Positions 22,814 through 34,709 of a stretch of 64,000 nucleotides of DNA are shown piece after piece. The notes below the pieces were generated by a model. It ran no database searches. It was not told the origin of the DNA and saw nothing but the letters and a program-made list of their open reading frames with translations. Numbering within the stretch: position 1 is the stretch's first letter; the number at the start of each line of letters is the position of its first letter. A program made the translations under genes and the position numbers. Source of the stretch: Rhizophagus sp. LPA8_4_AMF (taxonomy: Eukaryota; Glomeromycota; Glomeromycetes; Glomerales; Glomeraceae); the NCBI GenBank assembly GCA_021464525.1, contig JADRCO010000033.1, positions 1 to 64,000 on the forward strand, written 5' to 3'.

Positions 22814-24018
22814 ATGTCTCAACTAACGTATCAAGTAAATTTATCTAATTCACTTGAAATGAAAGAAAATTATTATAGTCCAGTTTTTAGCACATATAAT
22901 AATATGTTTTGGCAACTATTATTTCAATCTGAAGATGAATCTTATGGACTTTATTTAAAACCAGTTGCGGATCCAGATGAAGTTACTTGGAGAGGACGTT
23001 TAAAATTATCTTATAAAATATTTATAAAAGAAATTAAAGACAATCACACCACTGAACTTTGTAATAGTAATCTTGTTATACCTCCTGATACTAAAATAAT
23101 ATACGGTAAAATATTTAAAATTCCATATTTACGATTAACTTTTTCTTTTTACTATCTTTTTTGTTAAACATATATGAGTTCCTATTTTTTTATTTAGGTT
23201 TTGGATGCTCAAAAGTATTTAAAAAATCGGTACTTCAAAATGGAGAATTGATAATTGGAGTTACAATTAAAAATCTTGATTATAAAGAAGGATTTTCTAA
23301 AGCATATTCTCCTAATTCTATTCCAAAAAATCTTATTGATGCATGGAAAGATCAATTATTTGATTATCAACCAGCTGATGTGGAATTTAATGTACAGGGT
23401 GAAAAATTCTATGCTTGTAGCTCAATACTTTCTAAAAGATCCGAATATTTTGCGAAAATTTTATCAGGACAATGGTCTGAATCAACAGTCGTTCAAGGAG
23501 ACGATGATGATAATGATGAAAATGATAATAATGATGATGTTACAAATGATTCAAAGGTACTATTAAAGGATAATTTGACAAAAAATAATGAAATATCAAC
23601 ACATCGAATAAAGCATCGTATTGAAATTTATGAATATGATTCAATTACATTTTCTTCCATGCTTGAATATCTTTATACTAATCAAGTTAAATGGACAAAT
23701 AAAGATAAAGATTCTATTGCTGTAGGATTATTTCGATTGGCGGATCAATATCTTTTATCAGATCTTCGAGAACGAGCTAAAATCAGGATTTTAAATGAAT
23801 TAAATCTTTCTAATGTATCAGAGATTATGTTTAATTTGGCTTCAAGATATGAAGATTTAAAGGGTCCAGTTTTAAAATTTATGGCTAAAAATTTCGAAGA
23901 AATCAATAATTCTCAAGAATTTAAAAATGTTTTGGCAAATTTAGTAAATTATCCAAATTATAACGTGGTTTTGTCGGAAATTTGGGCAGAATTTTTCAAA
24001 ATTCAAAAAGTTAAATAG
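22814..24018 (+). CDS. MATH-BTB protein, tandem copy 1
   Basis: Exons 22814-23105 and 23198-24018 encode 370 residues. The start is the MSQLTYQ methionine, as in the paralogues; an upstream open extension is only the T/A tract. The MATH domain shows LTYQVNL, YYSPVF, LYLKPVADPDEVTWR. The BTB domain starts VDVEFNVQGEKFYACSSILS with Ala-Asp before it. After SGQWSEST comes an acidic insertion built from GAT/AAT/GAA codons (DDDDNDENDNNDDVTND), then IKHRIEI and LEYLYTNQVKW. A helical C-terminus follows. By analogy to SPOP/BPM proteins it may link substrates to Cullin-3 (inference). A T-run followed by an A-run directly precedes the ATG. Confidence 0.9.
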
Positions 24019-24863
24019 TTTTACTTTTGATTAGCATTTTGTCCATGCCTCTTTTGAAAAGCTTTAATTAATTATAGCTAAAAATTCAATGTATAATGTC
24101 TAGATAAAATATATACTCATTGTTTTATGAATAAAATTAGATATAGAAATAGATATAGATATTTATAGTGTCCGTATTTGTATTGTCTTATGGCGGTAAT
24201 TAAGCACTATATTTGCAATTCAATTCACCTGTAATTATATATAAAACGAAAGTTAGTCATATAACAAATAACGGATCTATATAATAAAATATTTTCCTCA
24301 ACCGACTTCAAGGTTGACATATTAAGTAAATTTAAATAAATTATCAAGTTAAAAACTCATGTAATTTAGTTATAGTCATAGTCAATTGCAGGTCCAGATG
24401 AAATTATTTGGAAAGAATGATCAAATTATCTTTGTTAACGTAACTTTTTTTAAAAACATCACTTCGAAGTTGTTCTATGCTTGTTGGACAATAAATCAAA
24501 TGACTACAATAACCATAGTAATGAAAAATCAATGCCAAATAAAAAGTATCATAACTGAATTACTTATATAAATCAAGTATTCTATCAATTATAAAAATTT
24601 AAATATCTCTTTTCAGATCGAGAACGAGCAAGATGTTTTAGCGAATTTTATCAAATAATCCGCATAGAGATCTACGGGTATTTTTTGAGAGGTACTAACT
24701 TAAAGGGATACTATATGCAATGCTAGACGACATTTAAAGAAGTAATTTAATTACATCATATATATAAGGTTGCGTCAGAATATAATCATGTGCCTATATA
24801 AATAAGTTAAAAGCTTTTTTCAGATCAATCATTTCTTCCTTTTTTTTTTTTAAAAAAAAAAAA
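24019..24863. other. Spacer between tandem MATH-BTB copies 1 and 2
   Basis: The spacer holds an eroded MATH-BTB relic (24380-24660) and the promoter of tandem copy 2, with a TATATAAGG-like and a CTATATAAATA sequence near 24765 and 24796. Confidence 0.6.
24380..24660 (+). pseudogene. Heavily eroded MATH-BTB relic
   Basis: Four short islands appear in the correct order. They are GGTCCAGATGAAATTATTTGG (the PDEITW region), TTCTATGCTTGTTGG (the FYACS region), a stretch matching YQIKHRI...LYTNQ, and GATCGAGAACGAGCAAGATG (the LRERAK region). Large deletions separate them, and the whole gene is shrunk to under 300 bases. It is an old dead member of the array. Confidence 0.75.
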
Positions 24864-26083
24864 ATGCCTCAAACAACTTCACAGCTAACCTATCAAATAA
24901 CTTTACCTAAATCTCTTGAAATAAAAGGAAGTTATTATAGCCCTATTTTTAGCACAAATAATAAAGTGTTTTGGCAATTATTATTTCAATTTGAAAATAA
25001 AGAATATTATGGGCTTTATTTAAAGCCAGTCGCGGGTCCGGATGAAATTACTTGGAGAGAACGTTCAAAATTATCTTTTAAAATTTTTATAAAAGAAATT
25101 AAGAATAATAATCAAATGACTGACATTTTTAACAAAAACTTTGTTGTACCTCCTGAAACTAATATTGGATGTGGCGGTAATATCTAACGTTCTATATAAC
25201 AATTATTCTTTTTTAATGTTATTTAATTTATAAGTTTTTTTGTTTCTTTGATTTAGGCTATGGATACTCAAATGTAATTAAAAAATCATTACTTCAAAAT
25301 AAGGAATTGATAATTGGAGTTATTATTGGTGACATTGAATATAAAGAAATCAGCTTTTATAAAAAGTATATTCCTGAAAATACGCCAAAAAATCTTATAG
25401 ATGCATGGAAAGATCAATTATTTGATTTTCGATCGGTTGATGTAGAATTGAATGTACAAGGTGAAAAATTCTATGCATGTAGTTCAATACTTTCTAAAAG
25501 ATCCAAATTTTTTGCAAAGATTCTTTCAGATGATGGTACCAATGATGATATCGATATTGATAGTAACGATGATGATGAAAGTAACGATAATGATGATTGT
25601 AACGATGATTACGATAATGACGAAGTTGATGATCCAATGATATTAAATAACGATAAAGAATCAAAATATCAAATAAAACATCGTATTAAAATTTCGGAAT
25701 ACGATCCAAATACAATTTCTGCCATGCTTGAATACCTTTACACAAATCAAATTAAATGGACCAATAAATATGATAATTCTATCGCCACAGAATTATTTCG
25801 TTTGGCAGATCAATATCTTTTATCAGATCTTCGAGAACGAGCAAAAATTAGGATTTTAGACGAATTAAAAATCTCAAATGTATCAAAAATCATGTTTGAT
25901 TTAGTTCCAAAATATGGAGATTTAAAAGAACCAGTTTTAAATTATATGGCAAAAAATTTTGAACATGTCAATAATTCTCAAGAATTTAAAGATATTTTAG
26001 CAAATTTAGTAGATTATCCAAATTATAATGTGATTTTATCAGAAATTTTGACTGAACATTTCAAAATTCAAAAAGAAAAGTAG
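24864..26083 (+). CDS. MATH-BTB protein, tandem copy 2
   Basis: Exons 24864-25176 and 25257-26083 with an 80-bp intron encode 379 residues. MATH motifs LTYQITL, YYSPIF and PVAGPDEITWRER are clear. The BTB domain reads VDVELNVQGEKFYACSSILS. The SGxWSEST segment of the paralogues is replaced by a long Asp/Asn insertion of about 35 residues (DDGTNDDIDIDSNDDDES and onward), the most acidic in the array. A YQIKHRIKI strand and MLEYLYTNQIKW follow. The C-terminal part is nearly identical to tandem copy 3 (QEFKDILANLVDYPNYNV), suggesting recent duplication or conversion. The ATG is preceded by a long T-run and A-run. Confidence 0.9.
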
Positions 26084-27096
26084 GTCGAAATTGTGTATCT
26101 TCTGCTATATATAGATAATTGGTGGCCACCCATAATAAGATTAACAAATTTTTAGCATATAACAATATGATTTGGTTAGTCATACGTGATAGTTTTATAT
26201 GGGATCTGTAAATAAAGAAAATTAAGGGCTAACCAAACTTGCCTAAATCTACCTAAATTGGAAATAAAAATTTTATTATAAGCCAATTTTAGTACTATTT
26301 ACAACTAACTAGTTTCGGATTCAAATGAAATAAGGAAATCAATTACTTAGAGAGAACGTTCAAAATTATCTATTGAAATAATTTTATAGGAAATTGTGAA
26401 TAATAAACAACCTGCTGAAATTTATAATAGTAATTTTGTTATAATTTCACGATACTGAAATTGGATGAAATTATTATTTGACTTTTTAATTGTTAAATAT
26501 CCAAATTTCTATTTTAAGTTGTTTGATATTAGATATAAAGAAAGCAGAATTATTTTCCTGAACTTATTCCAAAGAATCTTGGAAAAATCAGCTCAATCAG
26601 TTGACATAAAACTTAAGGTCTTTAGGAGAAAAACAATGACAATGTTTATGACGGGATAATGATTGTCACAAAGTCGATACTTAACGTAAATTTGGAAACC
26701 GATAAATTCCGATAAAATAATGATTTAAAAATAAGCATAATGTTGAAATTTCTTCAATTATACACGTTCATCCAAGTTAAAAATTATTATTTTAGCAAAT
26801 TTAGTAAATTATTATTAACCCTAAATAACTATTCAAATATAAATTAGTTTAACGCTCTAATTGTTATAATTTATAAATGCTTTTGAAACGTGGTGTAACT
26901 TTCACATACTTGTTATAGAGGTGTATATCACTCGAATATTAATTGTGGCAAAAATGGGTTACATTACCCCTATATATAACATAATGTAAATCTGCTTTCT
27001 ATTGACAAGTCGCGAAGATCCCCTCAACAAAATTTCTATAAATAAAGAGCTTTTTGGATTAATCTAAAAATTTTTTAAAGAAAAAAAAAAAAAAAA
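26084..27096. other. Spacer between tandem MATH-BTB copies 2 and 3
   Basis: The spacer contains a second eroded MATH-BTB relic (about 26310-26830) and the promoter of tandem copy 3. A CTATAAATAAAG sequence 60 bases before the ATG could be a TATA element. Confidence 0.6.
26310..26830 (+). pseudogene. Eroded MATH-BTB relic
   Basis: Islands match exon 1 (TTCGGATTCAAATGAAAT, AGAGAGAACGTTCAAAATTATC, the KEI...NNK and AEIYNSNFVI regions). They continue into exon 2 (ATATAAAGAAAGCAG; CCTGAACTTATTCCAAAGAATC; CAATCAGTTGACATAAAACT) and end with GCAAATTTAGTAAATTATT. Frame and splice sites are lost. It is less decayed than the relic at 24380-24660. Confidence 0.75.
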
Positions 27097-28318
27097 ATGT
27101 CTCAAATAATTTCAAAACTAACCTATCAAGTAAATTTACCTAAATCGCTGGAAATAAAAGATTATTATTATAGCCCTATTTTTAGTACAAATAATAATAT
27201 GTTTTGGCAATTATTACTTCAACTTGAAGATAATGACTCTTATGGACTTTATTTACAACCAGTTGCAAGTTCAGATGAAGTTACTTGGAGAGAACGTTCA
27301 AAATTATCTTTTAAAATATTTATAAAAGAAATTAGGAATAATAATAAAACCGCTGAACTTTATAATAGAAGTTTTATTGTACCTCCTGATACTCGTATTG
27401 GATACGGTAATATTTTGGTATTTTCATTTCACATTTAGTTTTCTTTTTTTTTAATCATTTAAATTTATATGTCTTTTTTTTAATATAGATTATGGATATC
27501 CTAATGTAATTAAAAAATCTTCACTTCGAAATGGAGAATTAATAATTGGAGTTATAATTAATAACATTGAATATAATGAAAGCGACATTTGTAAAACATA
27601 TTATCCTGAACCTATTCCAAAGAATCTTATAGACGCATGGAAAGATCAATTATTTGATTTTCGATCGGTTGATGTGGAATTTGATGTACAAGGTGAAAAA
27701 TTCTATGCTTGTAGTTCAATACTTTCTAAAAGATCCGAATATTTCGCGAAAATTTTATCAGGTCATTGGTCTGAATCAACATTTCTTGGTCAAAATGACC
27801 CTTCTATAAATTGCGATATTAAATTTATTAACAAAAGCAATTATCCTAATATAAATCTAGATGGAAATAATGATGATAATGATGATAATTTAATATGCCA
27901 AATAAAACATCGTATTAAAATTACGGAATACGAACCAATTACAATTTCTGCCATGCTTGAATACCTTTACACAAATCAAATTAAATGGACCAATGAAGAT
28001 AATGATTCTATCACTACAGAATTATTTCGTTTGGCAGATCAATATCTTTTATCAGAACTTCGAGAACGAGCAAAAATTAGGATTTTAAATGAATTGAAAG
28101 TCTCAAATGTATCAAAAATTATGTTTAATTTAGTTCCAAAATATGAAGATTTAAAGGAACCAGTTTTAAATTTTATGGCAAAAAATTTTGAACAAGTCAA
28201 TAATTCTCAAGAATTTAAAGATATTTTGGCAAATTTAGTAGATTATCCAAATTATAATGTAATTTTATCAGAAATTTTGACTGAACATTTCAAAATTCAA
28301 AAAGCTTATAGTTTTTAG
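27097..28318 (+). CDS. MATH-BTB protein, tandem copy 3
   Basis: Exons 27097-27406 and 27489-28318 with an 82-bp intron encode 379 residues. The MATH part shows LTYQVNL, YYYSPIF and LYLQPVASSDEVTWRER, so the usual GPDE is SSDE. The BTB part begins VDVEFDVQGEKFYACSSILS and continues SGHWSEST. The variable insertion is Asn-rich and moderately acidic (NLDGNNDDNDDN), distinct from its neighbours. The C-terminal region is almost the same as in copy 2. An uninterrupted run of about 17 A precedes the ATG. Confidence 0.9.
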
Positions 28319-28691
28319 ATGGTCTTTTTTTTTCTCTCATTAAATAAAAGATGAGTTGTATGTATTGTACTATTAACTTTTAATTGCGCTGTAGCTTTGA
28401 TTATTCCTATAAACAATTATATATGCGAATAATTAAACCAATTTTAAAAGTTTACGCAACCAAAACTCAAAGAACACTTATTTATTCTTGACGTGACCAA
28501 GTAAGGTGTATAGCATACTGCGTATACTGCGTATACTGCGTCTACTGTGCCTACGTATTCATTGGGCGTATTGCTAAATGATTTTCCGGTTACACATGAA
28601 CATTACATTCATATAAGAGTGATTTTTTCAACCCTTACTACTTTCAATTTCTTTTTCTCGTAGACTTCTTTTTTTTAAAAAAAAAGAAATC
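28319..28691. other. Spacer between tandem MATH-BTB copies 3 and 4
   Basis: A short spacer. It carries a four-unit, 9-bp tandem repeat (28516-28551) and the T-run/A-run promoter of copy 4. No coding relic was seen here. Confidence 0.55.
28516..28551. repeat. 9-bp tandem repeat, four units
   Basis: Units read TACTGCGTA, TACTGCGTA, TACTGCGTC, TACTGTGCC. The last unit is decayed. It lies about 140 bases before the start of tandem MATH-BTB copy 4. Confidence 0.7.
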
Positions 28692-30299
28692 ATGGCTAGT
28701 AATAAAATAACTCAATTAACTTATCAAATGAATATATTAAATTCATTAGAAATAAAAGAAGATATATACAGTCCAATATTTAGTACCGGAGATAATCTGT
28801 TATGGCAATTGTGGTTTGTACCATTAATTAGAAATCCCGTGAATAATAAAGAATATTGTTCAATATATATATTACCTGTAGCAAATCCTGATGAAACTTC
28901 TTGGAGAAAAAGAGCAAAATTTTCTATTAAATTATCTGTTAAAGAAATCAAAAATTTTCAAACTTATAACTTAATTTCAAGTAATAATGAATTATCTATT
29001 TCTCCTGATACTAAGATTGAAAATGGTTTGTGATTTTTTTTTTTAGATTTTATTGTCATCATCATTATTATTGTGAGATTTTTCTTCTTTTTAATTTAAA
29101 AATTAATTTTTGTTTTGTTTTATTTTATTTTTTTCTTTTTCTTTTCTTTTTAGGATATGGATATCCAGAAGCGTTTGAAAGAACATCACTTTATAATGGA
29201 GAATTAATTATTTGTGTAACATTTGATAATATTGAGTATAAAGATAATAAACAATATAATAATAGTATTTCACTTGATCCGTTACCGGAAAATCTTGTTG
29301 CAGCATGGAAAAATCATTTATTTAATATTCAACCAGTTGATGTAGAATTTAATGTACAAGGGGAAAAATTTTATGCTTGTAGCTCAATACTTATTCAAAG
29401 ATCCAAATATTTTGAGAACGCTTTATCGGGTATGTGGGCTGAATCAACGGCTAACAACCAAAATGAAGATACTTTTAACGAAACAAAGGCGGAAAAATAT
29501 ATAAAGGAGGGAGAAACTGATGAAGAAATCATTGATTCGGTTAAATCAGTTGATATGAAGGATAATTTAGAAGAAATGAATGAAGAAAAATTAAAACAAC
29601 AAATTAAACATAGGATCTATATATCAGATTATAAACCACTTTCGTTCGCAAAAATGTTGTGTTATCTTTACACAAATCAAATTGATTGGACTAACAATAA
29701 TAATGGCATGGATGAAACTACCGATGAGAATATTTCTTTTACAATAGAAATTTATTGTATAGCAGATAGATATTTATTAACGGATTTACGTCAAAGGGCA
29801 AAAAATAGAATATTTGAAGAATTAACTGTAAATAATGTAGCAGAAATCATGTTTCGTTTAGTACCTAAATATGAAGATTTAAAAGAACCTATTCTCTCTT
29901 TTATGGCTGAAAATTTTGAAGATGTGTGTTATTCTAAAGGATTCAAAGATGTTTTGGCAAATCCTAATGATTATACTTATTATAATCGAATCATGTCTGA
30001 AGTTTTATCTCAACATTTTAAAATTCAAAAAGCGAGACTTAACAAGTAAGAAAAATCTAATTTATCAGTAAATTGTATTTAGGGTTTTAATAACTGGTTA
30101 ACAATTCTTCCACTTTCTTTTTTTTTAAAGGCAAAATTTGCACACACACACTCCTGTTAATGTTGCATTGCCTCCAATGAGACCTTTACCGCCTACTGGT
30201 ATGAGACCTCCTCCACTACCATTACCTTACAATCCTTCTGTTGGAATTAGACAACCTCAACAATCCAACAACAACAACAACAATAATAATTCTACATAA
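28692..30299 (+). CDS. MATH-BTB protein, tandem copy 4, with proline/asparagine tail
   Basis: The model has three exons: 28692-29025, 29154-30045 and 30131-30299, giving 464 residues. MATH motifs are LTYQMNI, YSPIF and PVANPDETSWRKR; BTB begins VDVEFNVQGEKFYACSSIL. The insertion after SGMWAEST is about 60 residues, Glu/Asp/Lys-rich, unlike the Asp/Asn type of the others. Exon 2 is open to a TAA at 30047-30049, but that stop lies inside a GTAAGA donor (AA|GTAAGA). The next AG (30129-30130) joins in frame to a Pro-rich segment (LPPMRPLPPTGMRPPP) and an Asn run before a TAA. The unspliced alternative is 409 residues. This is the most diverged member of the array. Confidence 0.85.
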
Positions 30300-31909
30300 A
30301 TGCCGCAACATATAGTCACGTGATTCTTGTGATTCTATTTCGTTATATCGTTATCGTCGTAAGATAACGCCATAATATCCAGTAATAATGGATTTCTGTA
30401 TATGGTTATATTAATTTCGGCAATTTCAAAAAAAGAATTTATTGTCAGTCTTTGTTATACGGGAATTGAAAAGAACTCGATCGTTTTAATATATCGTACA
30501 ATAAATCTTTTTTTATCGTAATCAATAATCTATTTAAAAAATTATTTTTTCTGATCTATCCCAATTATGTTATTATGTTATGATGTTTATAAAAGAGTAA
30601 ATATCAGCCACTTCCGAAATTCGGTTTTTGCGAACGCCAAAATAAACTCATGTGACTTCTATTATTTCTGCGGTCCGAAAGTAAACAAATTCTTCGTTTA
30701 TGGAAAAAAGCGATAGAACAACCAGCAAAAAATAGAATTAGTAACGTGACACAAAATCTCTCGATTCTGCAAAGATAAAAATTAAGCTTTAACAATTTTG
30801 GATAATTGAAGTGCAAGATGGTGTAATTTATATTCTAGTTTCGGAAAATGATTAAAATAATTTGGGAATATTCAATAAGAAAAATATATCAGGATTCAGG
30901 AGAGTGAATATTTATAGATTCAGCCAATCCGAATATATTTAGGATTTTTTTGAATTTTTAAAATTTACATTTACATAAATTACAAAATGGGACTAACCTT
31001 AATGAGAATTACCCGCATAAAAAAGATTTCCACATTAAAAGGCTAAATTCGGTTATTATAATAAACGACACAATCTAAAGCCATCTTAAAGTTTGACGAA
31101 CATATCAAAGAAAATAATACTTTTAATAGAAATTAAAATCTAAACGAAACATATGAAAGTCTCCTGTATAACAAGAATTATTTACGGATGTGATTATTAT
31201 TAAGCGACGAAATGTTTGGAGTTAGAATCACAAAAGAAGACAACAAAGAATGTTGCAATATTTTTTCATGTATTAGATAGGATAATATTATGAAGAAAAA
31301 TAATATAAGTGGAACATCAATAGAAGATAACAAACATATAATCTTTTATTTTTTTCTTATTTTTCAATTTTTTCTTTTTTTGCAGTCGAACAAGTAATAA
31401 GCTATCGTGCCACCATATGTACTGTACATCACATTAATATTTTTCGGCTTTACGTAAAGATACATGTAAATTAATAGACTGCAGCGACGGAATTGACGGA
31501 ATTCTAATTAAAGTTTCACGCTCATCTGTACTTTAAAAAATATTAAATAAACAAACTATTCTACGTATTCCCGCCATTTTCTGTACTTCTTTTACTTGTA
31601 TATTAAATTCTATTTAAATAAAATAGTTAAATAGTTAACAACTCGATCCGTGAAATCGTGAAACGTATGACTTTCTAAACTATTAAATTTGATATAGACA
31701 TATATATTTTTTATAATAGAATATATATATGATGTCAAAATTCTAGAATATTGATTTTTTTATAAATAGTTCACACAACTCTACACTTTTCACTTGGCAA
31801 AAAAAAAAAAATAATCTTCTTGTAATTATTATACGCGCATTTAATTTATTAATAAAATAGTACACATTTATTTTAGAATAAAAAAATTTTTTTTTTGCAA
31901 ATAATTATC
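30300..31909. other. Intergenic region after the MATH-BTB array
   Basis: 1.6 kb without a recognisable gene. A CACGTG lies at 30316-30321, just after the MATH-BTB stop. The open frame at 30816-30604 on the minus strand has no support. The last 200 bases should hold the promoter of the TRAPPII-like gene. Confidence 0.5.
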
Positions 31910-34709
31910 ATGTATTTAAAAGAAACGTATATACATGATGCCGAATTGGAAATCATCGTACCAAATGGTACCTTAGATTTTAATGAAGAAAATATTGACA
32001 AAATTATCGATGCTCAACAAAGGAGTCAAATCTTTTATGGTAATAATAAATTCTAATTTTCAAAGCAAAAAGAAAAAATTTAGTCATTGCAAGATTATCT
32101 AACACTAATACATCTTTCCTTTTTTATATTGTATTTATATATATTATATAGATGAATTACTTAACGTTTACTTGATGACAACACTTCCACCTGAATCAAA
32201 TTTCGAAAATAAAGATGAAGCAACGGAATTTTTTAGAAACCTCGAAGTTAAACTACAAGCGACATTAATAGATACACCACATCTATCGAATTTAACGGTA
32301 CCATCGAGTAATTATACATCGGAATTAAGTCGTACTCCATCATCAAGTTCAACCGCATCCTCTGTTAGTGGAATATTTAGTAGTAGTACAAGTATAAGTT
32401 CGAACTCTACGTCAATTTTCACTCATGGTTCTCCCAATAGTGATTATAGCATTAAAAAATTATCAAGCAAAGTTATTGAAGGAACTGTTATTTATTCCAC
32501 TAATTACGATTCTAAAAGTGATAATAAAATGATAGTTGTCAAAAGAGATGATTGTTGGACTTGCGTTTTACAATTATTATTTCCTATTGGTAAGTAATAA
32601 ATGGGTGAATTTGAAATAAAAATAATAAAAATGGTAATAAGGGATTAAAAATTTCCTTTTTTTTTTATAGAGAATATAAGAGCACGTGCACAAAACCAAA
32701 TCGCATTAGACGTCACCGTTACACAATCTCGACGAAAAATTATGGATTCACCCAATTCTGATTTATATTCTCCAGAATATTTTGGAATGAATTTGCTTGG
32801 AGGCTTATGTGATGGTAATTTTTATATTTAGATGTAATAACTTTAAGTTTAATTTGTTAAAAAATAAATATAATCTAAACTTTTCTTAATAATTTGATAG
32901 ATCCAGCATTTGAATCGTTGAATTTTTCAATCCCGACTCCCCAATTAGCAAAAAAAGAAAAAACAAGCATCTATTCAACTTTACCTTCAACTCCTATTAA
33001 AAGATGTTCTCGTAAGATAATTTCTGTAAGACCAACATTAAATACTCGTATAAGATCTACATTTGTATCTCCATCAGAGAATACCGTAATGATGTCAGTT
33101 GAATTAGAAAATGATACAGAAAATGATATGACATTCTCTATTGAAGATTTAAAAGTTGAAATTTCTCACGGATTTGTTACAGGATGTGCTTGGGGCCTTC
33201 AAGATACTGTAAGTTAACTTGCTCACGTGATTATTTACAGCAAAGTGTGCAATGGTGATACTAAAGCGAAATTTTTTTTTTAGGACAAATTTCCAATCAC
33301 GTTACGACCATTTGACCAAGTAAATTTCTTATACAATGTAACGATATTAGAAGATTCTTCATTCCCCGAGCCTTTGAACACACAACACTATTATCCAACA
33401 CCAATTCCAAATTCAAGAGTTCCCTCAAGAAGAGAATCAGTTGCATCAATTAATTCCGCATTAAATACATCTCCAGTTGAAAATAAACATCGAATTCTAT
33501 CAGTCATTGTAAAAGGAAGTCCAATTATCGATGGAGTTAAATCACGTTGTATTGAATCAAAGTGGGACTGCGAATTAGATATATCAACTTTATTTAATGA
33601 TGATTCAATGGCATCGTCTCAATTGAGAGAAACAGAAAGTAATAAATTTGTTCCAATGATGTATAATAATAAATTTAACTTTGGAATTGGTGAAAGGACT
33701 AATACGATTGATAAGGCAACAACAATCCGTGATTCATTCAGTTCAAATAATGTTAAAAATTATGACAACATTAAATGTGGAAATAATTCATCCGATGTTG
33801 AATTAGAAATAAACGTTAATGGGATTGATGTTTCTAATAAAAAACACCACAGCGGATATATACCTGAAACCAATTTATTGAATGTTGACGATGAAAATAA
33901 TGGAATTTTGCCTTATGGGAGATTACCAAAATTACAAAAACAAACGAATTCAGATTTAAATGATGGTGTTTTCGCCTCTTTTGAAGGTACGTAATCAGGA
34001 AAGATTAGAATGGAAAAAAAAATTTTTCTATAAATATATTAATTATTTTTCATTTTATTTTAGTTTGTGGCAAACCTGTTGTTGGTAAAGTATTTACTAT
34101 GAAAGCATTTATAGCAAATAAATCAGAACACGCTAGAAGATTTGCTATAACGATTCCAAACAAAAAGAGATCTAATGACAGATTATTTAATAATCATCAA
34201 TTGTCTCATAAGCCATCTTTAAGCCAATCATCGGATATTACTTTAGTTGAATATAATAATAGTTATGAATACGTTAAACAACCCTTAGATCCATTCATGG
34301 ATGAAACTGTATTTATGAAAAACCATTCAGAATTAGTAACTTCTGATACAGGTTTAATTTGCTTAGATAATGATGTTAGAATTGGGTAAGTTTAATATCT
34401 TTTCTTTTAACTGTTAATTTTCTTTTTTCTTTAGCAAATTTTTTTTTTTTACTAAAAATATATTTTTTTCTTATATTTAGTCCAATCAATCCATATAGTA
34501 GTCAAACTGTGACATTACATTTTATATCAACAAAAGAAGTATTACACATGGTCGAATTAGTACAATTAGTTGATGAAGACACCGGATTCATAACAAATTT
34601 AAGAAATGTTGTTCAAGTTAATGTCGCAAAGAATGAGAGAAGAATGAAAAGAATGAAAAGATTTGAACATAATTCTTTTATTCCAAGACATATTGAAGTT
34701 ACAGGCTAA
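31910..34709 (+). CDS. TRS65: TRAPPII complex subunit Trs65-like protein
   Basis: Seven exons (31910-32039, 32152-32589, 32671-32814, 32901-33208, 33284-33986, 34064-34385, 34481-34709) join in frame to 757 residues. The start region has MYLKETYIHDAELEIIVP and then RSQIFYDELLNVYL, a typical opening of fungal Trs65. The middle is Ser-rich and disordered. The C-terminal half has Ig-like strands: ESKWDCELDIS, VVGKVFTMKAFIANKSEHAR and NPYSSQTVTLHFISTKEVLHMVELVQL. Trs65 stabilises the TRAPPII tethering complex, which activates Ypt31/32-type GTPases at the late Golgi. The call rests on motif recall, not a search. Another TRAPP Ig-domain subunit is the main alternative. Confidence 0.7.

Noticed and set aside
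23255-23566. Alternative-frame open reading stretch in MATH-BTB copy 1
   Set aside because: Shadow of the true frame; Met/Ile-rich as expected for +1 reading of GAT/AAT repeats.
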